A stretch of DNA of 64,000 nt. Source: BOG-908 sp963850605. Lineage in GTDB: Bacteria > Pseudomonadota > Alphaproteobacteria > Acetobacterales > Acetobacteraceae. The stretch covers positions 434,001-498,000 of the forward strand of contig CAWKLX010000003.1 of NCBI GenBank assembly GCA_963850605.1. The letters are read 5' to 3'. The position numbers and the translations under genes are program-made. The notes below the pieces were generated by a model. That model made no database searches. It was given only the letters and a program-made list of their open reading frames with translations, and was not told the origin of the DNA. Each line of letters opens with the position of its first letter. Position 1 is the stretch's first letter. Shown here piece by piece: positions 20,110 to 29,326 of this stretch.

Positions 20110-20441
20110 CGTGGCGGCTCCGGTTGACCCGACGCTATGCCGCGGGATCCCCGCAGCAGGATGATGCGGACGCGGGCAGCGACGCCATACTGTCCGGGCG
20201 CATCACAAGGCCAGTATTCATGGATTGGACAATGTCGATGAGAGGCGAAGTATCCAGCTCTGTTCAACTTTTTGGATGTTGACAGAGGCTTGACGCCTGT
20301 TGGGATTGTGTCAGCGGCGTGGGCATCAACCGTATTCGTCCAGGGTGAGCCAATTTGTGCTTGTGACGCGGCACTGTGGCGGGCGGAGGGCTGCACCTTG
20401 TTGGAACGTTGGGAGGGCGGGCTGGAAGCCCGCCCTTCGGG
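20110..20441. other. intergenic region with type E hairpin, copy 3 (20413-20441)
   Basis: This 332-bp gap separates two minus-strand genes. It contains AGGGCGGGCT/AGCCCGCCCT around a short loop, followed by TCGGG, just after the hydrolase stop. This is a third copy of the hairpin seen at 1199 and 18375. The rest presumably contains the promoter of the beta-helix gene, but I see no convincing boxes and no gene. Confidence 0.55.
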
Positions 20442-21323
20442 TTATGGTTGGTGATTTATGAAGGCCAGAATGTCTTTGAGGACGGGGGCTTTGGATTGGA
20501 AAAGCGGGGCCATGGCCAGGATCAGGCCGATGTGGCCGACGCCGGTGTAGAATTGGGTTTCGGCTTGGGCGCCGGCGGCGCGGATGTGGGTGGCGAGCGA
20601 TTGAGTGTTGCGGGGGCGGACTGTCGTGTCTGCGGTGCCGGCCAGCAGCAGCAAGGGTGGGGAGTGGGCGGTGGCGTAGGTGACGGGCTGGGTGGCCGGG
20701 TCGGTGGCGGCGGGGCCGAAGACCTTTCGCGTGTTGCCGGTCATGGGAAGGAAGTCGTAGGGGCCGGCCAGGCCGATGGCGCCGGCGAGACGATCACGGC
20801 TGGTGCCCGCGGCGGCGAGCAGGGCGGGATCGAGGGCGAGCATGAGTGCGTTGTAGGCGCCGGCGGAGTGGCCTGCGACGAACAGGCGGCTTGGGTCGCC
20901 GTCGATCTCCGCCATGTGCGCGTCCGTCCAGGCGACAGCCTGGGCGCAATCCTGCAAGAAGGTCGGGTAGCGCACTGCCGGATACAGGCGGTAGTCGGGG
21001 ACGACGACGACCAGGCCGTGGCGCGCCAGGGTGGCGGCAACGAAGGGGTACATGGATTTGCTGCCGCCGGTCCAGGCGCCGCCGTAGAAGAAGACGACCA
21101 CCGGGTAAGTGCCGGGGCGGGCGGGACGGTAGATGTCGAGCATCTGGCGGGGTTGCGGGCCGTAGGCCAAGTCGTGCCGGATAGACAGACCTGTGCGAGA
21201 GATCGTCGCATTGAGCAACTGCGCGGGCGAACACGCGGACAGCAACGGCAGCAGCAAGAGCCGCCAACAAACGAACAAAAGTCTTTTGCTTCTTTTCTTC
21301 AGAAAAGAAAACTTCTTCTGCAA
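20442..21323 (-). CDS. alpha/beta hydrolase, putative lipoprotein esterase
   Basis: A 293-residue serine hydrolase of the alpha/beta fold, related to acetyl-esterase or carboxylesterase families. It shows an oxyanion loop FFYGGAW, nucleophile elbow GHSAGAYNA, a candidate catalytic Asp in LLAGTADTTV and the His in GVGHIG. The N-terminal region ends in LLSAC, a lipobox-like motif, so the protein may be membrane-anchored. The first ~14 residues are encoded by an AT-rich hairpin repeat (21277-21318). A TTG start just downstream of it would still give a hydrophobic leader with the same Cys and may be the real one. Confidence 0.75.
   Translation of the reverse strand: MQKKFSFLKKRSKRLLFVCWRLLLLPLLSACSPAQLLNATISRTGLSIRHDLAYGPQPRQMLDIYRPARPGTYPVVVFFYGGAWTGGSKSMYPFVAATLARHGLVVVVPDYRLYPAVRYPTFLQDCAQAVAWTDAHMAEIDGDPSRLFVAGHSAGAYNALMLALDPALLAAAGTSRDRLAGAIGLAGPYDFLPMTGNTRKVFGPAATDPATQPVTYATAHSPPLLLLAGTADTTVRPRNTQSLATHIRAAGAQAETQFYTGVGHIGLILAMAPLFQSKAPVLKDILAFINHQP
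21277..21318. repeat. AT-rich double-palindrome element (type A, copy 1)
   Basis: AAAAGTCTTTT is itself palindromic and is followed at once by CTTCTTTTCT/AGAAAAGAAA, a hairpin with one terminal mismatch. Three further copies lie at 35201-35237 (inverted), 35261-35300 and 36699-36740. Here the element overlaps the annotated start of the hydrolase and lies just before the end of lutC. Confidence 0.7.
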
Positions 21324-21329
21324 TTCTCA

Positions 21330-21965
21330 TCACGCCACGATAATGACATCAAGCGTGCGCGGCCCATGCACGCCTTCGACGCGGTCGAGCTCGATATCGG
21401 CGGTGGCGGACGGGCCGCTGCAAAACGTCAGCGGTGCGCCGAAATGGGTGACTCGGAACTGCAGCGTCGCCATCGCCTCGGGCAGTATTCCCACCACCGC
21501 CCCCTCGCGCACCACGCACAAATGGTAGTCTGGCAGCAGCGTCAGCGCGCGCCTGCCCTGGCCCTGGCCGCTATCCAGCACCACCGTGCCGCTTTCGGCG
21601 ATGCCGAGCAGGCAGCCCGTCATGGCCCCCTGCATCGCATCGAGCTCGTCGTAACTCAGCCCCGTGTCGAGCACCGGCTCCGGCGTCTGTGGCCGCCAGG
21701 ACATCGGCAGGTCGGCGGGGATGACGAGCGAGGTGATGCCGCGGAGCGCCAACTGGGCGGCGGCCATCCCGCGAACCTCCACATCCTCGCGCGCGCGCAA
21801 GACGGTCACGTGATAATCGGCCAAACGCTCGACGAAACGCGCGATGATGGCGCCCCGGTCGGCCTGGATCGTCTGCCGATAGGCTGAAACACCCCACGCT
21901 GGCTGGGGCGGGATGTTGGCGTTGGCGGCACGGATGCGGGCCACGATCTCGTCGCGCGCGCTCAT
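21330..21965 (-). CDS. lutC: lactate utilization protein LutC
   Basis: LutC is one of three proteins that together oxidise L-lactate to pyruvate. The 211-residue protein has the LUD fold. It ends with the typical CIAESGTVVLD-like block (LGIAESGTVVLDSGQGQGRR), then LPDYHLCVV and a final GVHGPRTLDVIIV. ATG 21965 overlaps the lutB stop by 4 nt, which identifies the start; the longer reading frame upstream lies within lutB. It is the last gene of a lutA-lutB-lutC operon. Confidence 0.92.
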   Translation of the reverse strand: MSARDEIVARIRAANANIPPQPAWGVSAYRQTIQADRGAIIARFVERLADYHVTVLRAREDVEVRGMAAAQLALRGITSLVIPADLPMSWRPQTPEPVLDTGLSYDELDAMQGAMTGCLLGIAESGTVVLDSGQGQGRRALTLLPDYHLCVVREGAVVGILPEAMATLQFRVTHFGAPLTFCSGPSATADIELDRVEGVHGPRTLDVIIVA

Positions 21966-23359
21966 CGCCTGCGCCACCAATCCCGGAACAATTCGTTCGG
22001 CAGCGCCGGGAAGTCCCGCGTCTCGGTCCAGGCGGCCAGCGGGCCGGGCATGCGGGTAATCACCCCGTCGCGCGCGACCATCCGCTGTGCGACCCGGCCC
22101 ATGCGCTGGGCCAGCCGCATGCGCATCTGGCCGCCGAACAGCCACAGGATCGCCTGCATGGCTAACGTTTCCGCATCCAGCTTATGCCGCGCGCGACGAT
22201 CGGCCACGACGCCGGCACGCAAATGTACGAGAATGCGCGGGATATCGATTTTCACAGGACATACTTCGAGGCACGCGCCGCACAAGGTGGAGGCGAAGGG
22301 CAGCGAGCCGGCCGCCTCGAAACCGCGCAGTTGTGGCGTGAGGATCGCGCCGATCGGACCCTGATACATCGAGTTGTAGGCGTGCCCGCCGGTGCGCTCG
22401 TACACGGGACATACATTCAGGCACCGCGAGCAGCGTATGCAGTGCAGCGTTTCGCGCGCCGCCGGATCGGCCAAGATCTTCGTCCGTCCATTGTCCAGCA
22501 GCACCAGATGAAACTCTTGCGGCCCGTCGCCCGGGCGGATGCCGGTCCACAGCGATGTGTAGGGGTTCATGCGCTCGCCGGTCGAGGCGCGCGGCAGCAA
22601 TTGCAGGAAGACTTCCAGGTCCTGGAAGCGCGGCAGCACTTTCTCCACGCCCATCAGGGAGATCAGCACGCGCGGCAGTGTCAGGCACATGCGCCCGTTG
22701 CCCTCGCTCTCCACCACGCAGACCGATCCTGTTTCGGCAACCGCGAAATTGGCGCCGGAGATCGCAACCTCCGTATCCAGGAATTTATCGCGCAGATAGC
22801 GCCGCGCCGCGGCCGTCAGCTCCGGGGGCTGGTCCGATAGCGTTCCCTGCCCCAAATGTTGCTCGAACAGGTCGCGTATTTCCGCGCGGTTGCGGTGTAT
22901 GGCAGGCACGAGAATGTGGCTGGGCGTATCGCGCGCCAATTGCACGATCATGTCGGCCAGATCCGTCTCGATCGGCTCGATGCCGGCGGCCTCCAGCGAC
23001 GGGTTCAGCTCGATTTCGTCGGTCGTCATCGATTTGATCTTGATCACGCGTCTTGCCTGGTGCCGGCGAGCGATCTGCAGGATGATCTCGCGCGCCTCCT
23101 CCGCATCGCGTGCCCAGTGCACCTGGCCGCCGGCTGCCGTCACCCGCTCTTCCAGCAGCAGCAGATGCGCGTCCAGATGATCCAGTGTCGCCGCCTTGAT
23201 CGCCTGGCCCGCGCTGCGCAGCGCCTCCCAATCCGGCAGCTCGCCGGCGACGCGTGCGGTGCGGGCGCGAATGGTGGTGGTGGCCTTGCGGATATTGCGC
23301 CGCAATTGGGTGTTGCGGAGTTCCGTGTGCGCCAGCGCGGGAAACGATGTGTCCGTCAT
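21962..23359 (-). CDS. lutB: iron-sulfur lactate utilization protein LutB
   Basis: A 465-residue protein with an N-terminal LUD domain and a C-terminal ferredoxin part. The first Fe-S cluster is CIRCSRCLNVCP and the second CGACLEVCPVKID, both of the CxxCxxCxxxCP type. Upstream the conserved SGANFAVAETGSVCVVESEGN block of the LutB/YkgF family is visible. It carries electrons from lactate in the LutABC complex. It overlaps lutA (upstream) and lutC (downstream) by 4 nt each, so the three are translationally coupled. No lactate permease or LutR-type regulator lies in the window. Confidence 0.94.
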   Translation of the reverse strand: MTDTSFPALAHTELRNTQLRRNIRKATTTIRARTARVAGELPDWEALRSAGQAIKAATLDHLDAHLLLLEERVTAAGGQVHWARDAEEAREIILQIARRHQARRVIKIKSMTTDEIELNPSLEAAGIEPIETDLADMIVQLARDTPSHILVPAIHRNRAEIRDLFEQHLGQGTLSDQPPELTAAARRYLRDKFLDTEVAISGANFAVAETGSVCVVESEGNGRMCLTLPRVLISLMGVEKVLPRFQDLEVFLQLLPRASTGERMNPYTSLWTGIRPGDGPQEFHLVLLDNGRTKILADPAARETLHCIRCSRCLNVCPVYERTGGHAYNSMYQGPIGAILTPQLRGFEAAGSLPFASTLCGACLEVCPVKIDIPRILVHLRAGVVADRRARHKLDAETLAMQAILWLFGGQMRMRLAQRMGRVAQRMVARDGVITRMPGPLAAWTETRDFPALPNELFRDWWRRR

Positions 23360-24075
23360 GTGCAGGCCAAAATCTCGGCAATGTGCATGGCACGCACGCC
23401 GGCGCGCAACCGGCTGAGGCCGCCGGCAATGTGCATGAGACAGGAATTGTCACCGGCGGTGACCACTTCGGCGCCCGTGGCCAGCACCGCGCGCATCTTG
23501 TCGGTCAGCATGGCCGTGGAGACTTCCGCGTTTTTCACGGCGAACGTGCCGCCGAACCCGCAACATTCGTCCACCGCGGGCAGATCGACCATGTCCAGCC
23601 CGCGCACCGCCCGCAACAATGCGTAAGGGGCGTCACCCAGGTGCAGTCCGCGCAACGAGTTGCACGATGCATGATAGGTCACCCGATGCGGATAGTAGGC
23701 GCCGACATCGGTCACCCGCAGTTGCTGCGTCAAGAATTCGGAAAACTCGAACACGCGCGGCACGATCGCCTGCACCTCGGCCAGCAACGCTGGGTCATCG
23801 GCGGCCAGCCGCGCATATTGCGTGCGCACGGTGGTGGTGCAGGAGGTGGACGGGATGACCACGCGCTCCGCATCCCGGAACACGCGCGCGAACCGGCGCA
23901 CCAGCGTGCGCGCCTCGTCGGGGTAGCCCGAGTTGCTGTGCATCTGTCCGCAGCAGGTCTGGCGCGGATCGAACATGACCTCATGCCCCAGCCGCTCCAG
24001 CACGGAGACGGCCGCGCGCCCGGTCTGCGGAAACAGCGTATCGTTGAAACAGGTGATGAACAGGGCCACGCGCAT
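23356..24075 (-). CDS. lutA: lactate utilization protein LutA
   Basis: A 239-residue protein with two cysteine-rich CCG domains: TCCGQMHSNSGY in the N-terminal half and DECCGFGGTFAVK in the C-terminal half. This matches LutA/YkgE, related to the heterodisulfide reductase and glycolate oxidase subunits that bind Fe-S clusters. ATG 24075 (MRVALFITCFND) is chosen because the family starts directly with this strand. The frame upstream overlaps no gene but lacks family residues. First gene of the lut operon; it starts divergently from the putative toxin gene, 118 bp away. Confidence 0.92.
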   Translation of the reverse strand: MRVALFITCFNDTLFPQTGRAAVSVLERLGHEVMFDPRQTCCGQMHSNSGYPDEARTLVRRFARVFRDAERVVIPSTSCTTTVRTQYARLAADDPALLAEVQAIVPRVFEFSEFLTQQLRVTDVGAYYPHRVTYHASCNSLRGLHLGDAPYALLRAVRGLDMVDLPAVDECCGFGGTFAVKNAEVSTAMLTDKMRAVLATGAEVVTAGDNSCLMHIAGGLSRLRAGVRAMHIAEILACT

Positions 24076-24193
24076 GGTCCGCATCATCCCAGGCCGCGCG
24101 GCGTCTGGCCAGAAGCCGGTCGAACAACAGGATGCAACTGTTCCGCGCGGCACGGCTTGTCACCGCGCCACGACATGTTCGGAAGGAACAGGC

Positions 24194-25327
24194 ATGGCCG
24201 GGTTCTGGTATCCCTACGCCGACTTCAACGAGGCGCGCCGCCGCCTGTCCGCCTTCGCCGACGCCACGATAGGGCCACGCTGCGGCATCAGCTTTTCCGA
24301 CGGTGCCAGCATCGGCGTGGTGCGGCAGCCCTCCGGCACGGCCGATACCTGGCTGTGGCTGAACGTGCTGCGGCAGCACGTGGCCGCTCCGCCGCCGCCG
24401 GCGCCCAAGCCGCGCGGCACCTGGGGCAAGCTGAAAGCCTGGTTTTGGCACGCGATGGAGATCGAGGGTGAGGCCGAAATCCAGCAGGGCCAGGCGCAGT
24501 TGGCGATGGGCCAAGCTATCGACAGCGCCATCGAGACACATATCTGGCTGCCGGTGCACGACTTCCTGATCCGCCACAAGCTGCTGGCCGACGGCATCGG
24601 GGTGGCCCTGGACGTGGTCGGCGTGGTGGCCGGGGCCGTCTTCATCGTGGCCGCCCTGCCCGAAATCGCGGGCGGTGCCGTCGTGGTCGGCACGCTGGGG
24701 CTGGTCACCGGCGTCTCCGCCGCGGCCGGCTCGCTGGTGCTCCTGGGCATCGACGGCGCGGTGTTCGGGCTGGAGGCTTCGGGCAATGATGGCCGGGCGG
24801 AGAAGATCGAGGACGATAAGACGGTCCAGTGGTTGCGCATCGGCGCGACAGTCATGCTGCTGCCGGACATAGCGGTAGGGGGCGTGCGCGCGCTGGGCGA
24901 AATCGGCAAGCTGGGCAATGAGGCGCGGGAGGCCACGACCGCCCAGGCAGAGGCGCTGCGCAACGCCCAGGCGGCCAGGGACCGCGTCGGCAAGATCGCC
25001 AACCCAGAAAAGCACCCGGGACCGGTCAACCGCCGCATGCGCAAGGTTGCAGCCTTCGAGCGCGCGGCCGAGAGCCAGGCCAAGGCGGCCGACGAAGCGC
25101 ATACCCGCATACGCATGACCGCGCTCAAGGATCTGGGCGTGGTGCCGGGATCGACTCTGGGCAGCACCGGCCTGCTGATGGGCGCGCCGCCGGCCATGGC
25201 GCTGTCTCCGGAGCAGCGCGAGCGCGACGAGCAACTGCGCAAGACATTGGCGCCTGAAGGTGGCATGCCGAAAGATGTGAAACTCGAAATGCGCGTAAGC
25301 GGCCATCAGAAGGTGAAAGATCAGTGA
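24194..25327 (+). CDS. putative membrane-acting toxin/effector with glycine-zipper hydrophobic core
   Basis: A 377-residue protein I cannot assign to a named family. Residues 1-63 form a small N-terminal part (start MAGFWYPYADF), followed by a proline linker (APPPPAPKPRG). Residues ~75-130 are amphipathic. Residues ~133-195 form a long Gly/Ala/Val-rich hydrophobic stretch with repeated GxxxG spacing. The last 180 residues are charged and helical (coiled-coil-like, ~210-290). ATG 24194 is preceded by GGAAGG. The layout resembles pore-forming polymorphic or type VI effectors, and the next gene overlaps it by 4 nt and encodes a polytopic membrane protein, as immunity proteins of such effectors do. 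No vgrG, PAAR or Rhs gene is in the window, so this is inference. Confidence 0.5.
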   Translation: MAGFWYPYADFNEARRRLSAFADATIGPRCGISFSDGASIGVVRQPSGTADTWLWLNVLRQHVAAPPPPAPKPRGTWGKLKAWFWHAMEIEGEAEIQQGQAQLAMGQAIDSAIETHIWLPVHDFLIRHKLLADGIGVALDVVGVVAGAVFIVAALPEIAGGAVVVGTLGLVTGVSAAAGSLVLLGIDGAVFGLEASGNDGRAEKIEDDKTVQWLRIGATVMLLPDIAVGGVRALGEIGKLGNEAREATTAQAEALRNAQAARDRVGKIANPEKHPGPVNRRMRKVAAFERAAESQAKAADEAHTRIRMTALKDLGVVPGSTLGSTGLLMGAPPAMALSPEQRERDEQLRKTLAPEGGMPKDVKLEMRVSGHQKVKDQ

Positions 25328-25866
25328 TCCCGCCCGGGGAAGCGCGCCGGGCGGCACGCCTGGACCGGCCGCCGGGCTATTTCCCGCGTGGCACGTCGCT
25401 GGGGCTGGTCGGATTGCTGGCCTTGTCGGTGGGTGTGCCGTTCTGTGTGCTGGCCTGCGCGGCGCCGCTCTCGTCTGCCGGTTTCGACCGCTGGCTGGGC
25501 AGCATCCCCTACGTGTTGGGGCTGGGGCTTGTCCCTGCGCTGGTGTTCATCGCCGGCGCTCGGACGCACCGGTATTGGACGGTGTGCGCATTCTTCTATT
25601 TCGGCTGTGCGCTGTTGCTGGCGTATGTGCTCGGGCTGGTATTCGCGCTCGTGGCGCTGTTCGGGGCCTTCCCGCTGCGCGATGCGGGATTACGGTCGAT
25701 GGGCGTGGTAGGTGCGCTGTTCATGCTGGCGCTGGGATTACCCGCCTGGTTCCTGTTGCGCGCGCTCCGCCTGCGCTATTGGCGCCCCGGCAGCTTGCCC
25801 GAAAGCTGGGAGAAGGGTGACGAGGGACCGCCGGCCTGGGCGATGTCCGGCTCGCGTAAACCCTAA
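25324..25866 (+). CDS. four-helix membrane protein, candidate immunity partner
   Basis: A 180-residue protein with about four transmembrane segments (residues ~26-48, ~62-80, ~86-112 and ~124-147) and a charged C-terminal tail. No enzyme motif is visible. The GTG start overlaps the stop of the preceding gene (GTGA), so the two are translationally coupled. Its TAA stop is the first triplet of the palindromic element at 25864-25965. Polytopic membrane partners are typical of immunity proteins against membrane-permeabilising toxins. An alternative is an unrelated small membrane protein. Confidence 0.5.
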   Translation: MIPPGEARRAARLDRPPGYFPRGTSLGLVGLLALSVGVPFCVLACAAPLSSAGFDRWLGSIPYVLGLGLVPALVFIAGARTHRYWTVCAFFYFGCALLLAYVLGLVFALVALFGAFPLRDAGLRSMGVVGALFMLALGLPAWFLLRALRLRYWRPGSLPESWEKGDEGPPAWAMSGSRKP

Positions 25867-25965
25867 ACCACCGGCCGATCGAACGGAGTCGGTCGGTCGG
25901 AGTACATGCTCTCGAAATAACCTGCGGCTTGGTGCGTGACCCAATGCGAACGCAGCAAACGCTAG
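25864..25965 (+). repeat. palindromic intergenic element, copy 3 (diverged, 102 bp)
   Basis: It aligns with the copy at 57125-57231 through CCGATCGAACGGA, TCGGTCGG and CCAATGCGAACG, with more substitutions and a few deletions. The first triplet (TAA) is the stop of the + strand gene, and CTA at 25962-25964 is the stop (TAG) of the - strand GGDEF-EAL gene. The element therefore fills the whole gap between two convergent genes. Confidence 0.7.
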
Positions 25966-27825
25966 GCGTGACCTCCTGACGCGGAGGCGTAGTGAGCAAC
26001 GCGTTTGGCGCGCAGCGGGCGCCGGTGGTCCGGTGCCGCGGTATCCACATAAACACGGGTCTCCGCCTCGGTCAGCGGGCGGGCGAACAGATAGCCCTGC
26101 ATGGCATCGACGCCTTGTTGAAGCAGCACGTGGCGTTGCAGCTCGGTTTCCACCCCCTCGGCCAACGTGCTCACGTTCAGCGCGCGCCCCAACCCCACGA
26201 TCGCACGCACAAAAGCCGCATCGCGGCTGCCGTGTTGCAGTCCGGCGATGAAGGTGCGGTCAATCTTGATCTCATCCAGCGGAAGGTCGCGCACGTATGA
26301 AAGCGAGGCATGGCCACTGCCGAAATCGTCCAATGCAATGCGGATGCCGCGGTCGCGCAGCCGCTGACAGGTGGCGCCCGCACGTTCGCGATCCTGCAGC
26401 ATGACGCTTTCGGTGATCTCGAGCTTCAGGCGGCGTGGATGCAGCCCGCTTGCCGCCAGAGCCCCGGCAACATCGCTTTCCAGTTCGGCCGCGAACAGGC
26501 TGGCGGCCGAGATGTTGACAGCTACCCTGACGTGCTCGGGCCAGCTTGCGGCCTCCAGACAGGCCGTTTGCAGTACCCATCGATCTAGCCGGGTGATCAG
26601 CCCCGTTGCTTCGGCCACCGGCACGAACCCCGCTGGCGGGGCTTCGTGTCCACCACGGTGCCAGCGTATCAGCGCCTCGCAGCCGAGCAGATCGCCGCTG
26701 CGCGCATCATGAAACGGCTGATAGCGCAACCGAAACGGGTTGGGGCTGCAGTCGTCGAACGCGGCTGCGCAACGTCTCCTCGATCCCGCGGCGGCCGACA
26801 TCTTGGATGGCGTCAGGAAGCGCGTCCGGCAGGCAGGTGACGCCACTGCCCACGCGCTTTGCACCATAGAGCGCACGATCGGCCGCGGCGCTCAGTGTCA
26901 CGGCGTCCCGACCGTGGCAGGGCGCCAGCGCGCCACCGATGGACGTTCGCAAACGCACGACAGTGCCGCCTATGCTGAACGTGCCTGAAAGCGCCTCATG
27001 CAGCCGTCCGGCCGTATCGCCCAGCTCCGCTAGATTGCGCGTATCCGGCCGTAGCAATGCAAACTCGTCCCCGCCCAGCCGCGCCACCGTGTCGCCGGGC
27101 CGCGCCACCGCTGTCAGGCGCTCGGCAACCGCGCGCAAGGCGGCGTCCCCACCCGCGTGGCCGAACAGGTCGTTGATTGCCCTGAAACGGTCCAGATTCA
27201 GCATCAACAATCCTGCTGAGGGACCATCGCCCGATAAGTCGTCGATTGCGGTCAGCAACGCCCTATCGAGCCCGGAACGGTTGCGCAGTCCGGTCAAGGG
27301 ATCGGACAGCGCCATGTCGTGCATGTCGTGCAGCACACTATGGAGTTGAAGCGTGCCCGTCAGCGTGTGTGCCAGCAGGCGCAACTTGTCCAGTCGTGCC
27401 GCCGGGAAACGGCGCGGCTTGCTGTCCAGAATGCACAGCGCGCCAACAGCAGCGCCGCCAGGCGCAAAGATGGGGGCACCGGCATAGAAACGAATGCCGC
27501 CGGGGGCGAGCACCAGCGGATTGTCCGCAAATCGCTGGTCCCGCAAGGCATCTTCCACAACCAGGGTCCTGCCGGGGTGCAGGATGGCATGCGCACAAAA
27601 TGACTGGGAGCGAGGCGTTTCGTCGAAACTCATGCCTTCGACCGCCTTGAACCACTGCCGATCCGCCGCAACCAGGCTGACGGCAGCCATAGGGACGTCG
27701 AACATGGCTTGAGCAAGCCTGGGAAACGCGTCGAAGCTTTCCTCTCGGACCGTATCCAGAATGTTCAACCGTCGCAGTGCTTTCAACCGCTCGGCTTCGT
27801 TGTGTGGGAGCGCTGCTGCTGGCAT
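25962..27825 (-). CDS. GAF-GGDEF-EAL cyclic-di-GMP enzyme (one frame change)
   Basis: About 620 residues: an N-terminal GAF sensor domain (residues ~1-165), a GGDEF diguanylate cyclase domain (~175-335) and an EAL phosphodiesterase domain. The cyclase site RLGGDEFALL is canonical, and RPGD five residues before GGDEF is an intact RxxD product-inhibition site. The EAL domain keeps CEALIRW, DDFGSG, KIDRTFI and LAEGVET. Both activities should be possible. A net one-base insertion near 26755-26765, in the linker between GGDEF and EAL, splits the gene into two frames. No signal peptide or membrane segment is visible, so it is probably cytosolic. The stop is donated by the repeat at 25864-25965. Confidence 0.88.
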
Positions 27826-28186
27826 GTAAAACTCCAGACTTGCAAACGAGCGATGTTGTAAATTCTTGCTATGACGACGCCGAACCGCGAGCGAACTTCT
27901 ACATATGGCAGTCTAACGCATGCTTAATTTCTGTTGCCTACAGATCTCGACCCTAGGTGGACGTAATAATTTCCGTCCACTAGCGTTCTTGCATTTCAAG
28001 GTAAATTATTAGCGATCACAGCATGTCGAAACCGCAAGGAAGTCGTTGCTTTTCCCGTTGCAGAAGTGGCAGAGGCGTGTCGTAGGGCAGCATCAGCCAG
28101 ACCAGCCTCAGTCTGGCGCGGTAAAACTGCCTGCATAACCCGTAGGTTAGGGCGGGCTTGCGTGACACAGGCGGCGTGAACCTGTC
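27826..28186. other. AT-richer intergenic region with a small hairpin and a half type E site
   Basis: This 361-bp gap separates the GGDEF-EAL and DUF155-like genes, both on the minus strand. It is clearly less GC-rich than its surroundings. GTGGAC/GTCCAC (27956-27979) could form a hairpin around an AT-rich loop. GTAGGTTAGGGCGGGCTT (28141-28158) resembles one arm of the type E repeat. It should contain the promoter of the GGDEF-EAL gene. No coding sequence is convincing. Confidence 0.4.
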
Positions 28187-29326
28187 TTAATGCCGGCCGA
28201 ACAGCGCCAGCACGATCTCCACAAGAATCAGCACAACGACCGCGCCTTCCATCAGCCCGGCGCGGCTGCTGGCCGCCTCGTCATACAGCGCCGCATACGT
28301 GTCGCGGATAATGGCCAGCTTGCGATCGACGGCGGCACTGACCGACTTCACGCGGAATAGCTCAAGTGCTGCGGCATAGACGCGGGCCAGATACACGTCC
28401 TCGGTCACCTGCAGCGCGTTGTCGACTTTCTCGGTCAATTCAGTCACTTCGGCCACCAGCGTGTAGAGCCGTCGCGCCAACCCGGCGAACCGGCGCGGCC
28501 CCCGGCTGAGGCGGCGTGTCGCCTCCTCGACCAGGTCGTACATGCGCGGCAGTTCGGCATCCAGCAGCTCGTCATAATATCGCATCTGCAGGAACTGCGC
28601 GTTGGCCACCTCGATCACATCGGCCACATCGGTGTCGCCGGTCGGCTCGTAGATGAAGGCGCGGTCCCAGGTCAGGATGACCAGGTCGTCGGTGTAGTAG
28701 GAAAACCGGCGGCTCAGCAGGTCGGCCCGCGCGCCCTCGGCCAGGCGGCGGCTCTCCCCGCTCAGCAGCGGCACCAGGTCGATCTCCCGACCTAACGAAG
28801 CTGCGGCGACCGGTGCAGCGAATGCGTGCACCGTGGCGACAAGAAAGTCCTCCTCAAGGTCGGAGCGGTTCGGCCGTGTCAGCGCCGGCCCGATCGGCCC
28901 GCGCAGCACGTCCAGCAGCCCATGCCAGAATTTTATGTCCGTCTCCGGACCGATCGCCGCGTTCACCGCGTTCACCCGGCCAGAAAACACCTCCCAACCC
29001 AACCCGTCGGCCGGCACCTGCACGGCCAGCGTGACCACGCCGAACGCGTATAGCCGGGCCGTGACCGATGCCTCGATCTCGCCCGTGGCTCCCTCCAGCG
29101 CCAGCCGGATCGGCGGCAGCACCAGGCCAAGCGGCGGGTCACCGAACGAGACCGCCTTGGGCGGCGTGCCCGTCAGGCGCGAGCGGGCACCCTGACGCGC
29201 TTGCCCCGCCCACAGACTTTCGGCGCGGCCCAAATCGATGGCGTAGGCCAGGTCGAACAGCCGCAACGCGGTGATGTGGCCGCTGGCCACCAAAGGCCCC
29301 GCGGAAGCGGCCTGATCAGAGGACAA
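28187..29326 (-). CDS. RMD1/YagE (DUF155)-like C-terminally anchored protein
   Basis: About 380 residues. The N-terminal region has LFDLAYAIDLGRAE. The middle shows YYTDDLVILTWDRAFIYEP and ADVIEVANAQFLQMRYYDE. A helical stretch with LFRVKSVSAAVDRKLAIIRD follows, and the protein ends in one transmembrane helix (VVVLILVEIVLALFGRH). This order, especially a final helix with the IxxEIVLxL pattern, fits the DUF155/RMD1 family, whose eukaryotic members act in mitochondrial gene expression; the bacterial role is unknown. The start is uncertain: ATG 29359 overlaps the upstream gene by 44 nt, TTG 29326 by 11 nt and GTG 29290 not at all. Family assignment is from pattern memory only. Confidence 0.6.
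   Translation of the reverse strand: MSSDQAASAGPLVASGHITALRLFDLAYAIDLGRAESLWAGQARQGARSRLTGTPPKAVSFGDPPLGLVLPPIRLALEGATGEIEASVTARLYAFGVVTLAVQVPADGLGWEVFSGRVNAVNAAIGPETDIKFWHGLLDVLRGPIGPALTRPNRSDLEEDFLVATVHAFAAPVAAASLGREIDLVPLLSGESRRLAEGARADLLSRRFSYYTDDLVILTWDRAFIYEPTGDTDVADVIEVANAQFLQMRYYDELLDAELPRMYDLVEEATRRLSRGPRRFAGLARRLYTLVAEVTELTEKVDNALQVTEDVYLARVYAAALELFRVKSVSAAVDRKLAIIRDTYAALYDEAASSRAGLMEGAVVVLILVEIVLALFGRH

Noticed and set aside
24194..25866. A complete type VI secretion module
   Set aside because: None of the structural or delivery genes is present nearby, so only the effector-immunity idea is kept.
25867..25960. A small gene between the candidate immunity gene and the GGDEF-EAL gene
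   Set aside because: The gap is filled by the palindromic repeat, and no start with a ribosome-binding site leads a plausible frame.
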